A stretch of DNA of 64,000 nucleotides from positions 30,070,214-30,134,213 of the forward strand of contig NC_064433.1 in assembly GCF_023343835.1 (NCBI RefSeq). Reading direction: 5' to 3'. The stretch comes from Lagopus muta (taxonomy: Eukaryota; Chordata; Aves; Galliformes; Phasianidae). Made by a program: the position numbers and the translations under genes. A model generated the notes under the pieces. It was not told the DNA's origin and ran no database searches. It saw nothing but the letters and a program-made list of their open reading frames with translations. Below are positions 48,401-61,240 of this stretch, piece by piece (the stretch's first letter is position 1; every line of letters begins with the position of its first letter).

Positions 48401-50259
48401 CTGCCCACACACGCCACTTGCAAGGATTCCAGATCTTGCCAGCCAGGGCTGCTTTTCAAGGGAGGAGCAGAACTGGCATCCAGCCCACAACATTACAAGA
48501 TTTGGGGCACCCTGTTGCTGCCGTTTTCATCTCTGAGGAGGCAGTTCTCCCTGACACTTGCTTCTCTTCCTACCTCCTGCTGTGTTTTTTTTTTACAGCC
48601 CTGATATCCTGAAAGCAATATAAACTTTGCCAGGTTAGTCAGGCCTTTGAGAAGTCTAGATTTAGCTAAAGCATTTCACAGCAATCCCAGCTGAACTTAA
48701 CTGTTCACCAGGAAACTCTGCTGTGCTCAGGAATCACCATCATTCTTAACAAACACAGATGGAATTAGCATTCTTTCAATCCAATTCCATAAAAAGCTTC
48801 AAGAGCTCAGTTTCAAATGACTGAAGTCATTTCCGTCAAATCTGTCTTGCCATTAGATCTCAGCAAGCTGCAAAAAAACACACAGAAGTAAAATGCTGAA
48901 GTGTGAAAAAGGAACTGATTCCCTGTCAAGCTATGTTGCAGATGTGCACCAATTCTTACTGCAGCATGCACCCTGACTTCCATGCATGATTTTAGTTCAT
49001 GCTGAGAGCTAGTTATAAGGTTATGATCAAAACTTTATAGCTATGCTTCTCCTTGCAGAATCCAGACATGGAAAACTGCAGTCCTAAAGGATTTTAATTG
49101 GAAATTTCATTTTCACAGTTTAGATTATTTTTCTTTTCAGCTTTGTGACATACCAGGAGTAAAATAGAGTACATGAAAGATAGCGTATATAGTAGAACTT
49201 GTAATTCACATTAAATTAGACATTAGCAGGATCTACTGCCCCAGTCTGATACAAAGGATCCAAAAGGAAGTATATAAAATATACGTTGAGTTCTTGAAAG
49301 ACAAGTTGTATTCCTGAGAATAAATTGTATTTACACCTCTGCTGATGTAAAATACAGAGCTTATCCAATAGTCTGTCCAGCATCATCTTCTACACCTGGG
49401 TGTGATTTGCTCTCCACACAGCAGTGTTGATACTTCATGTATCTGGTGATATGAAAAGCAGAGTGTTTCTGAGCGCCTTAGGTATTTCATACAACTTCTG
49501 CTGTGTACCTTTGACAACTTAGGAAAGTGGTGCAGTTCGAGATTTGTGTAATCATTTCAGTGAATGGTTTCCAATATCGGATTAACCATAATAAGAAGAG
49601 AGAATGCTTCTGAAAAAGGAATATTAAGATGTGTCTTAATGGAAGATAATGTAGGAAGTGTGCACCCTCTTCATGCTTGCTTTGAAAAGGACAATTTCAG
49701 TAATTTTTTTAAACATTGTTCCTTTAATGTTAGAAGTGATTGTTAACACAGAAATGACAGAGAATTAATGTTGTATGTACATTTACCTCTTGGTTTCATT
49801 GACATCATCAGTCTCTTTTAAAGTTTGTAACATAATGCAGCGGAGTGTATGAACATGGTCTGCTGCATTCAGAAGTGTTTCACCCTCAGAACTGAAGGTT
49901 CATGGTTTGGTGAGGTCCCATGTGGCTGACTGGAATGATTCTGGCACTTTCTAACAGAAGTGTTAGGTCACATAATGAAGTTTCAAGGTGGAGAAAAGCA
50001 CCATATAGTTTCTGCGGTTGTGAAAGAAGGAAAATGTTGACAGCAAGGTCTCAATCAAACATTTGCAAAGCAATTTTATTGTCCGTTAGTGAAGCAAAAG
50101 TTTCATTCAAGGTACCATTGCATGAGAACTGCTGGGCTGTTTCTCTTTACCATTCTCTCTTTTTTTTCTTTTTTTTTTTTTTTACTGAGAGAAGCAAATT
50201 TGTTACCAGAATAATGTAGAAAAGATACCTAATCTCACAGCAAAGAGAAGAATATGAGT
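45403..50259. other. Intergenic, no gene recognised
   Basis: No recognisable exons. The longest frame (48205-48612 +) has no known domain. Low-complexity T runs occur at 46539-46569 and 50160-50183. Confidence 0.5.
46539..46569 (+). repeat. Interrupted poly-T run
   Basis: About 31 bases of T with one C interruption. Confidence 0.95.
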
Positions 50260-50335
50260 CGTAGAATCATGGTCTATATCTCAAGTTGGAAGGGACCCAT
50301 AAGGATTATTGAGTTCAATTGGTCTGAGCTGGACA
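50260..50335 (-). mobile_element. CR1 LINE 3' end, diverged
   Basis: 'cgtagaatcatgg', then 'caagttggaagggaccca' and 'attgagttcaattgg', the usual order for a minus-strand CR1 end with several substitutions. Confidence 0.8.
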
Positions 50336-51859
50336 TGCTTTGTAAATGATGTACAAAAAACAGTGGGTTACCTACTTATTGCTTAGTAACAAAGAAGAAT
50401 GGCACAATTTCCATTTTGGTATTAGTAACTGCACAATTTGGGGACCATCTTTTGTGTCAGTCTAACCAAGGTTCTGCTGAACCTTGAAGAATACCGCAGT
50501 ATTTCACTTTGGTGTTCCTGCAGGTTTGAGCCTCCCTGATCCAACTGGCTGAGGGGCTCCATGTCATGCCAATCATAGTAGCTGAGCACCAGTGAAGTTA
50601 AGACAATTGTCATATTAGTTAAACTTTTGGAGAACTGGGCCTTATAATTTCTGGTAGGAAAACTCACTACGTAGCTATCAGAATTTTGCTGTATTGTAGC
50701 AGTTCTCCTCACAAAAGAACTCTTCTTTATCAAGGTAAACAATAGCAGACTGAAACAACTCTCCCCAGCATCCTGCTTCTTCAGAAACAAGCGTAAGTGC
50801 TTGTTTCATGGACAATTTGGGGGTGAGGGCAAAAGAGAAGGACTATGAAGCTGCCTGGGGGTTCTGGTCCAGCAGGAGAGTAAGTGTGAATGTTGCAGAA
50901 CTGCTAGACAAAGCTTGTATTGCTATAAGCAGTGTAGGGACTAGGCAGCCTGACCAAGCACACTGACCCAAATGAAAAAAAAGATTTCTTCAGACAAAGA
51001 TAATAGGGCTCAAATCTAGCCACTCTAATTTCTCCCCTTTGCTTAAGTAGGGCAAATTGACAGAGAGAGGCAAGGGCCCTACTAAATAATCTCCAGAATG
51101 ATATATTGCATTTCAGTAGTAGTTTCTGAGACAGTCTGTGTGTTAGAAATCCTTTTTGTTGTTCTGTTTTACCTTTTTTGTTTCCTCAGGCATAACTCTT
51201 TGATGTGCACAGGGCACCATGCCATCTTTGCTGTGCATAATCTATAGGCCTGTAAAACTCTCCTCTTTTTCGTGTGAAGTAATCCAGTAAATCAGCATTG
51301 GAAAAATCTGTAAGACTAAATGCTCTTTTATTTAAAATCAAGTAGCTTTATTTCTGAAATTTTTTAAAAGGATTGAGAGCTATCACAGAACACTGTCAAT
51401 TTATTAAAATTCCTCTGAACATTTTTTATTCACCAGACTACGGAACAGAAATATATTTGGTTGCTACTAAGACAAAGAACAGCAATGACACATTTCTTTG
51501 TGTATACCAACCTCTCACCCACAGCGCTCTCTCCACTGTTCCCAGCGCCTCAGATACCTGAATGTTGAAGCACTTATCTATATGAATTCAGTCTTGTCTC
51601 ATGTGAACGTCTGCCAGGCAGGAACTGGGCTGTCAGCTTCATCCCATCAAAAAGACTTTCAGTGCCATGAGCTGAAGGCAGGTTCCAATTGTTAAGTCAT
51701 TCTGGCCTGGGCTGAATTTAAAGGCAGGCTCCTGGAGCTAACGGAAGTTGCTGGAGGCAACGGCTCAGCAAAAGGCACTAAAATCATATGTCTAATACTT
51801 ATTCTTTTGACTCAATTACCCATTGACTCTTTATTTTTATATCCAGTGGAACCTAAGGG

Positions 51860-52190
51860 CGGCAAATGCTGCGTGAGGGGGACAAATCCTGTGTAATAGT
51901 TCTTGTTTTGGTACATTCAGTTGGTAGTGATTTATTAAGGGCTGCTGAATAAGCCTGATTAAAATGCATAAACAGTTCTGAACAGTAAACAACCATGTCT
52001 AAGGATGAAAAAATGGGACCCACATGCTGTGCATGGAAATTGCCCTTAACAACATGGCCTATTGTTGAACAGATAGGAAGCCAAAGGTTGCTTGTAATCA
52101 AATTTGAAGTTTCCCATCACTTATAAAAGCAACACTTCCTTGTGTAAACGTTTCAATTTGTTGTTGTTAAAAACTGCTTCCTGACTTAAT
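51860..52190. promoter_or_regulatory. Candidate conserved non-coding element 1
   Basis: AT-rich, repeat-free sequence dense in developmental factor motifs: ATTGTT and ACAACAT (SOX-like), 'cctgattaaaatgcat' (homeodomain/POU-like) and GTAAACAA (forkhead-like). It sits about 9 kb upstream of the DBX2 start. Motif density alone does not prove function; cross-species alignment would decide. Confidence 0.25.
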
Positions 52191-52379
52191 CCCTACAGGA
52201 ACACACCATTTCTTTGATTGCCAGGTAGGAAGACAATTTCAGATAAAGTAACTTGGGGAGTTAAACAAAGTAAAATAAATGTTCAGAGCTCAAGCATTCC
52301 TGCAGCAGTAAAATCTGCGTGGTTTGTTAAGATTAGTTAGAAAAAATGACAAGTTGCATCAATTTAAAGTTAATCTCTC

Positions 52380-52570
52380 CCAAGAATTTCATCTGCTCTT
52401 GCAGTTAATTAATGCAAAATATCAGAGATAAAAAGCAAACAGAGTTAGAGCAGCACTAGCCCTCATAATGGGAGGGCAGATGGAAGCTGCCTGCAGATTA
52501 TGGATTTTTCCCTCCAATAACATGGCTAATTAATTACAAAAATTTGCATATTAAATATCTGATCTAAAAA
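52380..52570. promoter_or_regulatory. Candidate conserved non-coding element 2
   Basis: Contains AGTTAATTAATGC, GGCTAATTAATTAC and ATTTGCATATTAA: paired TAAT homeodomain cores and an octamer-like site within under 200 bp. This resembles neural developmental enhancers and would suit DBX2, but the assignment is inference. Confidence 0.28.
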
Positions 52571-53044
52571 ACTGTGGTCTTTCCATGAATGTCAAGGGGC
52601 TTTCAGTTGCACTCATAGCAAACACAGCTATATTTCCAAAAAATAAAAGTCTCTTTTGACTGCTTTGACAAAAACAGCTTCATTTTACTGAGACACTTCA
52701 GAGCGAGGAAACCTCAATTCCTAACAGAACTATTAATGCTGTTACATTTCTCTTCACACACAGAATGAGCTGTGCCATAGGCTTCCAGGGAGCCACAATT
52801 TCACTCTCTGCATTTGAGGTGTCTGAACAAAGCGATATCTTTCTAACATTGTGATAACATTTTTTTTCCTATAGCAAATAGGAACAAATTGCGTTTAACT
52901 GTGTCCTTATGTATAAAACATGATTCTCTATTATCTATCCCCTCTGAAAGGTCCTACAGACTTAGAAGTCCCTAACAACTAGAAAAAGACAACTGTCGCA
53001 TCCATCCTCAGGAAAGGCCAAATGGACAAGCTGGGGAATGACAG

Positions 53045-53651
53045 GAACTAAAGGAACCACATGAGATTCAGAGAGGACAAGTGCCCAGTGCTGCCCCAGG
53101 GCACCAGTCCCCTGCAGCAACCCAGATAGGGGATCAGCTGGGAATAGTTTTGTGGTGACTGCTCTTGGGGCCCAGTGGGCAGCCAGGTAAAGGCCAGCCA
53201 TGTGCCCTGTCAGCGGGGACAGCCAGCAGCAGGAACACAGCCTTTAGATTGGGGGAAGGAATTATTCCTCATTTGTCAGTACTAGATACTGTATCCAATT
53301 TTGGACACAGCAGTGCTAGAAGGGAGTGACAACCTGGAGTGAGTTCAGCAGAACGTGGAGGAGATGTCCTTCATGGTGAGAGAGCAGGAGGCAAGGCTTA
53401 AATTGACATGAGGCATTCCGACTGCATATAAGGGTGAACTTTCTGCCCACAAAGGCAGTCAGGCACTGGGAGAGATTATCCAGAGATGCTGTGCAGGCTC
53501 CATCCTTGCAGAGGTTGAGGACCCAACTGAATAAAGCCCTGAACTACCTGATCTTTGCTCAGAGGTGACCCAGCTTTGAGCAGGAGATTGGACTGAAGTC
53601 CTCATATGGTTCTTCCCAGCTTGAATTATCCAATGAGTCTATTCTATGATA
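53045..53651 (+). mobile_element. Diverged CR1 LINE fragment
   Basis: Sense-oriented old CR1. 'tcttggggcccagtgggcag' and 'aggccagccatgtgccc' come first, then 'actgtatccaattttggaca', a 'gttgaggacccaactgaa' block and the 3' end 'gtctattctatgat'. Length about 600 bp with many substitutions and small deletions. Confidence 0.85.
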
Positions 53652-54126
53652 CAAGAACAGTTCTTAATAACATGTCTATGTAAACTATGTTGCAAGATCA
53701 AACTAGTTTTTAGCAATTGGGACTATTCCATGTAACACACCTTACTGTGTGGACTTTTGGAGAGAGCGTGGTGAAGAAAGGCTCCTCCTAGATCTTTTTG
53801 GAGAACATCTACAGCCCTAACTTAGGGATCCTTGGACTGGGGTATGACCAGGATCTGCAGTCTTTCTGTATTTAAGTATCTTCTGGGTAAAAATTTTGGG
53901 ATCCTGTCTTTGCAGATAGCAAAATACAACTAATACACCAAAATCTTTTTTGATCTAATGTGTCACTGTCCATGTCTCTTATACTCAGCCCAGTGAAAAA
54001 AAAAAGTGTTATGTGAGCAGTAAAGATGGCATTAGGGAAAACTTTATTTTGTGACCTGGGGGTGACTCTGCATGTTCTCCTGTAGGATCACTTCTAAATT
54101 TTGCACCAACCTAAGGCTACCTAGCT

Positions 54127-54254
54127 ATATTCTTGACTAAAACATTTAAATAAAAAAAGAAAAAAGGGGGGGAAAAAAAAAAAGGAAAAAAAAAAGGCAA
54201 TATTCTTGACTAGAGCATTAAAAAAAAAAGAAAAGAAAAAAGAAAAAAAAAGAG
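54127..54254 (+). repeat. A-rich tract with a local tandem duplication
   Basis: 'atattcttgacta' occurs at 54127 and again at 54200, each followed by an 'a(g)cattaaa' and a long A/G-rich run, so a unit of about 73 bp appears duplicated and diverged. Confidence 0.85.
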
Positions 54255-57200
54255 GATATAATCTTTGCTACTGAATGTATTTTGGCTCAGAGTGGCTTTA
54301 GTAATTGTATTTAAACTTAAGGTTGTCCATCCATTGTACACACTCAAATTCTGCCAAACGAAGCAGAACTTTAGAGATTAAGACAAAGCTAAAACTGAAC
54401 GTGGCTCCCAAAGAAGCCTATGGCATGGGGCAGGCACTTGGACACAACTTGTGCCATGAGGGTTGGCCATGGGCAGGGGCCATAGAACAGTGCAGATCAC
54501 TTAAAGCATTTAGTAGCTCTTGAAAATACAGGTTTGGTAGTTGCCCTAAGGCTGACAAGAAGTTTGGTAGATTACTTCTGTAGACAGTGGGGCCTTCTCT
54601 ACACTTTGAAGGTTAGGTTTGATAAGGATCTGGCTGAAAGCATAGGGTTAAAATTCTAGCTATGAAACTAACCACAGCTAGAATGACTGCAGTCAGCACG
54701 AGGGTACTCTCTTTGGAAATTAACTACTTTCTAAGCATCACAAACCAATGTCAGTATTTTCCGTACTAACCACATGGCTGCACACAGGTTTTATGAAGTC
54801 AAATCTAAAAAGTTAAAGTTCTGTCTCATCTTTGCTTTGGATCCTACCCAGTTTGGGTATTTCTCTGGGAAAATCGTAAGCCAAAACTAGTACAAAGATC
54901 ATAATTTATTTTAAGACTATTTCTTTTAAAATTGAAACAGTGCTTTTGTCTTGATATATTCATGACTTTCTCCTGATACGAAACATCATTTCAAGCATGT
55001 GTCAATACTGTTAAGGTGTCATTAAAGATTACTGTTATACCTTGTATATCTTAAGGCTGATGGGATTCGTAGAATCAGTGTGCAAGGCTGTGAGATGCAC
55101 TCTGTTATTACCTGCACTCAACGACTTTAGTATTCAAAAGTCTGCTTTCAGCGTGATGCCAAATCAACATGCAAAGCTGAAGATATTTAGTTACATTTTC
55201 CTCTCCACAGAAACAGCAAAAAAGCTATTTACTTTCCTAATTTTCACAAGTGACAAGCAGCGTTGAATTTCTGCTATTACTCAAAAAATATTTTCTGTTT
55301 ATTTTTGCAGAAATAGGAGAATAAATTTTGACAGTTACTCTAAAATATCTTTATTTTCCAACACTTTCAACCATTTATTTTCTTTCTCTTCAATAAATCA
55401 AGCCTTATTAATTTTCCTTACATTATACAAATGCATGTCTGTTACAGACTGTTTATAACTTACAGCAAATATTCTGTACCTAATTATAATTCCTATGATG
55501 TCCTTCAATTTATATCCACTTAATATTGCTCTCTTATTTCATTTAAGGAACCATTTTTCCCCAGTGTAAAATGTCACCATCAATACCATATTTGATGATG
55601 TTACATATCAATCTTTTATGTGATGCTAAATTAAAAAACCTCTTTGTAGTCAACCTAGGATGTCTCCTACTTCACACCTGTCAGTTTTCATTGACTTTCC
55701 CATGAAGAAGCTAATTACATTAGTTAAACACCATTTTCCCTTTATATTTCCGTGCTGTCTAGTGTATACCTTTCATACGTTTCCCAATTATCTTTCCAAA
55801 TAATTACTGAAAGAATTTAAGTTTCTGGGTTTGTGTTGGTTTTGTTTTCTGTTGGCTTGTTTATTTTTGTTAAATATAACAATTTATACCTGGATTGCAT
55901 GTACTACAGTGGAGATTAGTTAACTGAGACTTGAGGTCAACAGGGAGAAGTTACTTAGCAAACACCCTCATGTTACAAAGAAATGTAATTGCCAGCAAAC
56001 AGCCTTTTGCAATGTTTACTGTGTGTTACATAAGTTATCTCTCTTTGTAAGTCTGTCCTATGCATACAAACTCTGATTCTGCTTTGCCTATCTAAAAGCA
56101 CATCACTGTGCCCAGTAACCCCTATTTAACCTCTGTTTCCAGCTGATTAAAATAGAATTCAGAAGGATGTGATCAATTACTCAATTAAAGTAGATTGTAA
56201 TCTAGCCAGGTGTTTGCATAGCACCTACCTCTGTATACAATTACTTCATCTATTCTTTCTTTCACACACACTCACATGATTTAATTATCTTTATTTTTTT
56301 TACTCTGCAGAAGGATGAACATCTCAGTGGTGCCATGTAAGAATCATTCAGTTTTCAGTATTAAAGTACAGCTATATAAACACTTTCTAACAAAATGGCT
56401 AGAGTTGAAAAATACTCATTTGAAAATATTAAAATAAGTTAATTAACAAAACTGAAAACAAGTTTTGCTAGTAAAGACAATTGGTTTCTAAAGGCATTCA
56501 GATGCTAACTCGTATGACAGAATCACTGTCATCAAAATGAAACATTTCAGTAAAATCATCTCCTTGTTTCAGAGGCAACATATGCTTGAAATTTCACTTG
56601 GGGCAAATAATAATATCCCAAGTTATTATTCCAGTTGGGTGTGCAAAAGGTCAGAACTGCTCATCAGATAGACTCCTTGCAGGGTTTATGGATATGATGT
56701 TTGCTGGCTGTCCTCATGTCATCCTCAGTAGAAAGGCCATTTTTTATTCTTTCAAGCAACTTGGAATAGAATATTGATGATCATATGACAGGATCTTCTC
56801 TTTCACAGTTGCAGGCAATAGCTTATCAGCTATTGACAATGTGGAGCTTTTCCTACTATTGTCTTGGTATCTTACAAAAAGGGTTTTCTGCTTTTATTCA
56901 AAGTCCAGTCACCTCCTTGGTATTTTCGTAGAAAGCAGAGCTGTGCCCATGCTTCAGCACGCTTTCTTATCTCTGCTTGAAGAAACATTCTTAATATCCT
57001 AGCATCATCTGCCCTTATTAGAGCCTCTGCCAACCCTCTTTTGCTTCATGCAATAAATCTCTCCTTCTTTTCAGATGTGATGCTATCATCCTTTCCTTTG
57101 GCATTAGTTAAACACGCCATTATGATTTTTTGCCATTTGATACCACTTTTTTTTTTTTCTCCTTTAAGTTGCCTACTACTCTTTCAATGCTCATCTCGTG

Positions 57201-57365
57201 TCTTTGATTACCAAATGTTTTTCTACCATTGTATGGAATTTCATTCATTTTCACATATGATCCTTTCTTGGTTCTGTGCATGCTGTTTATTTTTTATAAA
57301 GGTAACACTGAAATGCCCTAATTTATATTACACCTATTCTAGTTGCCCCATTCATTTTCATAATT

Positions 57366-57500
57366 ACTGTTACTATATTATACTTAATATATTATGTTTA
57401 CATTATTATCTGTAATATAATTAAAGTTTATATTACATAAGTAAAGTCTATAATATAAAGTCTATATTAATATAATTATAATCTAATATAATTAAAGTCC
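57366..57500. repeat. AT-rich TATAAT/ATTA tract
   Basis: Imperfect repeats of 'taatataatta' and 'aaagtctatatta' type. Low complexity and possibly unstable. Confidence 0.85.
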
Positions 57501-60500
57501 AGAGGTCACCCACACAAGGTCCACTGTGCTATGAGCTGTATATGCAGATAGAAAAATGAGTCTTATTTATCCCTAGGTAGGTTCTGACTGTGGAGTGATA
57601 GCGCTTAGAAACCTTGATTTCTATTTCAAGTAAGTTTGAAGAAAACTTTGAAGTTCAGCAGTACTCTCAGAGCATGGACCCTGAAAACAGCAGTGGAGGT
57701 CCTGTTCTCTAAGATTTTAATATGTTCTTGGTAGTTTTGTTTTACCAAGTACTTGTTTGTAGCTTCTGACTCACAAAGGGCTCGTCTATGGTTGTCTCAG
57801 AGTGAATTCTGATGATCACAACAGAACTTGGGGTAAAGGTGTGGCTTACTGTGAGTAACAATCAAATCAGATGTAAAAATGCTACTCTGAAAACTGTTGA
57901 TAGAACAATGCCCAGCCTCTGTGTGTCCAAGAATGACAAAAGAATCCATACAGGAAACATAAAATTGTCAATGACCTGCGAGTGATTTTTATGCTATGTT
58001 TTATACAGTGAACCTTCAAGCCATATAATTTTGCTGCTGAAGAGCAATGACTTTAACTAGACTCAGTTCAATTAACTGCTGACCTAGCTTTATTTCTGCA
58101 TTGTAATTAAAAGAAACAACAGCTGAAAGAACAGCTTCTACATTTGTTTGTTTGCACCACTTCTGAGAGAACGAAGTGAAAATCTGATGTTATTGATGTG
58201 ATAGCTCAAGGAGCCTTTGTGGTTATAGTGGTGTGACTATATTTTTGATTAAATATATTTGGAGGCCAAAAGCCAAATCCTACACCGCAGCCTGACACTC
58301 ACTGCAGAAGTAGCAGTGCTTGCTAAAAGTGCTGCTCCTCACCATGCCCTCTTCCCCTGCAACCTCAAAGCAGAGATGCCAAAATAGATTGTGTACATGC
58401 TCTGCATCTTCCCCAATCCAACTATCAGAAATACCAACTTAACATAATCTGCTGTGAAAAGCTGTGCAACATAAACTCCATGATATTGCATGAAAATGCA
58501 TCCTCACAGGAGATATTTTGGACACGCTGAGGTTCAAGGCTATGTTGAAATTGCTGTGACAAGTCTGCGTTTGGTTCTTTGGCCTTCCTCCTTGTGTAAG
58601 ATGCTGTGAAGCTGTAGTTGGCCACTGTTTTCATAACTTCCCATTCATGCTGGCTGTAGTCCAGGCAACTTGTGGTTTCTTCCTTCTTCTATCCCCTCAC
58701 TTCACTGTACCTTTCTCAGCGCTTCCCTTCTCTCTTCTAACTTTCAGTGAGACACATGATTTCTCCTTTAACCCGTTATTTTCTTCCCCCTGTAATTCCT
58801 TTCAAAATTATCTTAAATACTTTGGCTTAGCAAATGTGAGTTGAGATGAAACAGTTGGGGGTGGATCTGGGGAATGCTGAGAGCTGTCATCTGTGTGAGG
58901 AGGAGGTGGTGATTTTATGAAGATGGCATGGCAGCTACAAGTTACCAATCAGTAGCTATGGAGACCCCAGGATTTTGGTTTGCAATGATTCTCAAACAGG
59001 TTTTTGTATGTTTTACAATGACCATCAATAAATCATGCCTGGATTTCCAGGCAGCGTTCACTGGCCAAGAGCTGACTATGAATGTATGTGTCAGCAAATG
59101 TGCAACATCCCTGCTAGTGCCCCCAAGCCCACTTTGAAGGACCTGAAGAGATATGTTGCTTTCTCTGCATATTTTTTGTTTGTATTTTATGCATTATGGG
59201 GGCCAAATTAACTCACATAGTGGCTCTTTAGAGAAGGAAACATCCAATTGATCAACAGAACTAGTTTTGCTCACAGTGATGATCCACAGATGTAGTGCAG
59301 GACTGCTTGTGTGTTGCCGATATATTAAAACAGAGTAACAAATACAAGTGTTTCTCCACTGGTTTCATAGCATAATGTATGTCAGCATCAGGAAATAGGA
59401 GGAATAATCCACCTAGATGCCAGTTCTGTACACACAGCAATTCCTTACTTTGACTTCCCACCTCTGGACAGCAGCAAATTTGTAAGTTATCTTAATGCCA
59501 ATTGTCCTTTTTTTACACCCTGAATGTGGGCAGTCACCAGGAAGTTACATAAGTTCTCCTGATGGAAAGATGCCTTATGACAAAGTATTAAAACCAATCT
59601 TTGTCAGGCAAAATTACCTACAGAACTTTCCCATTTCCCTGAAACATAAAAATCCCTTTGGTTTGCCAGTCTGTTATAACTCTCTTTTAAAAAACTGTGC
59701 ACATTCTAAATAAGATGCTAAAGGCTGCCACCCAGTGAGCTGCCTGCAACTGCCCGAGGCCGTGAGCACCAGCTTTCAAAGAAAACACCACCATTTAAAA
59801 ATCATTTCAAAATACAATTGAGTCACTACCTACATTGTTATGCTCAGAGTACTGCAAAAGCCTTAGCAACACTGTGTCTTAAAAGAGGGAGATGTCTTAT
59901 TCAGAACCCAAATCCATGGTGAGCTGTTATATAGTAAATAGTACCTGGGGCCTTTTCCAGGATACTGAAACTTTGTAGAGACAGGGAGAGAGACAGATGG
60001 ATGGCAAGAGACTAGTTTACTCTTACAGTGGTTAGGGTTGGACTCTTACAGCCTCGCACATCTTTTGTTGTGCGCTGTTCCTTCAGCAACTCAGCTGAAA
60101 TCTAGGAGAGGAGAAGCACTATTCAAGGCAGGTAAGCAACACAGAGCCTGGCCCTTAGTCAATAAGGGATTTGCAGAAAAGCCTTTTAAGAACATCCTGT
60201 GAATTACTGTTTACTTGCCTTGAAACAGCAATGACAAACAATGACAGCCTCCAAATGCCACTATAGTGTTTTGTAAGTGCCATCCTACCCGATGGATTTC
60301 AGTGCTTTCAAAAGTACCATTCTGAGTGGAACTGGAATTTCAAGGAAGCCAAGTTAAAAGATGCTGGCAAATGAATCTCTCCTACAAAGGCTGAAATGCT
60401 GGATTACAAATGAGCGATCCCTTTAGCTAGCCTGCTAAATTGGTGTGCAGGCCTGGAAAAAGAGAACAATGAGCTCCTCCTGACACCAGGCTGTTTGTCT

Positions 60501-60869
60501 GGTGAGTATCCCTCAGTGCAAATGTTGGTACTGTGTGAGTATTTTTTGTGTTTCTATAAAGTCCTAATGAGCTCCTTGGGTGAGAGTGAAACCTTTTGCT
60601 TTTTCACACTGTGCTCAAGACCCTTAAACTTCATGGGGTCAGGCCTAAAGAAAGGGTAATGGACCATGAGGTCCAGCTTAATAGACCTGATATTAACACA
60701 GCAGCAAGAATGTCACCAAATGCAAAGTTTAGGGCAGGCAATGAATGAAGTATTTGTTACACTTAAATAATATACAAAGATTATAACAGAGTAGTAGCAC
60801 TATATCAATGTCATCATGTGGGACTTTGAAAATCCCCCATGTATGAAATAACTTTGCAATGCATCCTTG

Positions 60870-61240
60870 TGTTATAATCACCATAATTTACTTACATGCC
60901 CTAAATGATTGATTACATTAATGTGTGTTAAATGTCATATCTAGCCAATAATATTAATCAGAATTTCTCATTAATTTTGGACCTTGGAAACCTACATGTA
61001 GAAAGCCTCTGTTAATCTCTGAGATCAAGTAAGAGAATATTTGCATATGAGAAGCAAACAGTTTATGCATTCAGTGGCTGTGATTCCAGCACTGGCAGAT
61101 CAGTTCATGACAATCTTATTGGAAAGTGAATGAGATTTCTCACTTCTAGTTTTGCCCTGAGATGCTTGTTTTTGCAAATGATGTTTCATCTGATTCATGA
61201 AGCTAAGTGATAACTCATGCTAAATTATGAACCAGTGTGG
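60870..61240. promoter_or_regulatory. Candidate conserved non-coding element 3
   Basis: Repeat-free AT-rich block with 'aatgattgattacattaatg' (PBX/HOX- and homeodomain-like), 'agccaataatattaatca', 'ctcattaattttgg' and 'atttgcatatg' (octamer-like). Looks like slowly evolving regulatory sequence, 18 kb upstream of DBX2. Judged only by motif density. Confidence 0.22.

Larger units (their letters stand above)
50336..53044. other. Intergenic, candidate regulatory region
   Basis: No coding sequence recognised. Holds two stretches (about 51860-52190 and 52380-52570) that look like vertebrate conserved non-coding elements and are listed separately. Confidence 0.5.

Noticed and set aside
48205-48612. 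135-codon + strand open frame
   Set aside because: No recognisable domain and no supporting splice or promoter context; a frame of this length is plausible by chance in 64 kb.
57041-57415. 124-codon + strand frame rich in Phe, Leu and Cys
   Set aside because: Translation of a T-rich strand gives pseudo-membrane sequence; no signal of a real protein.
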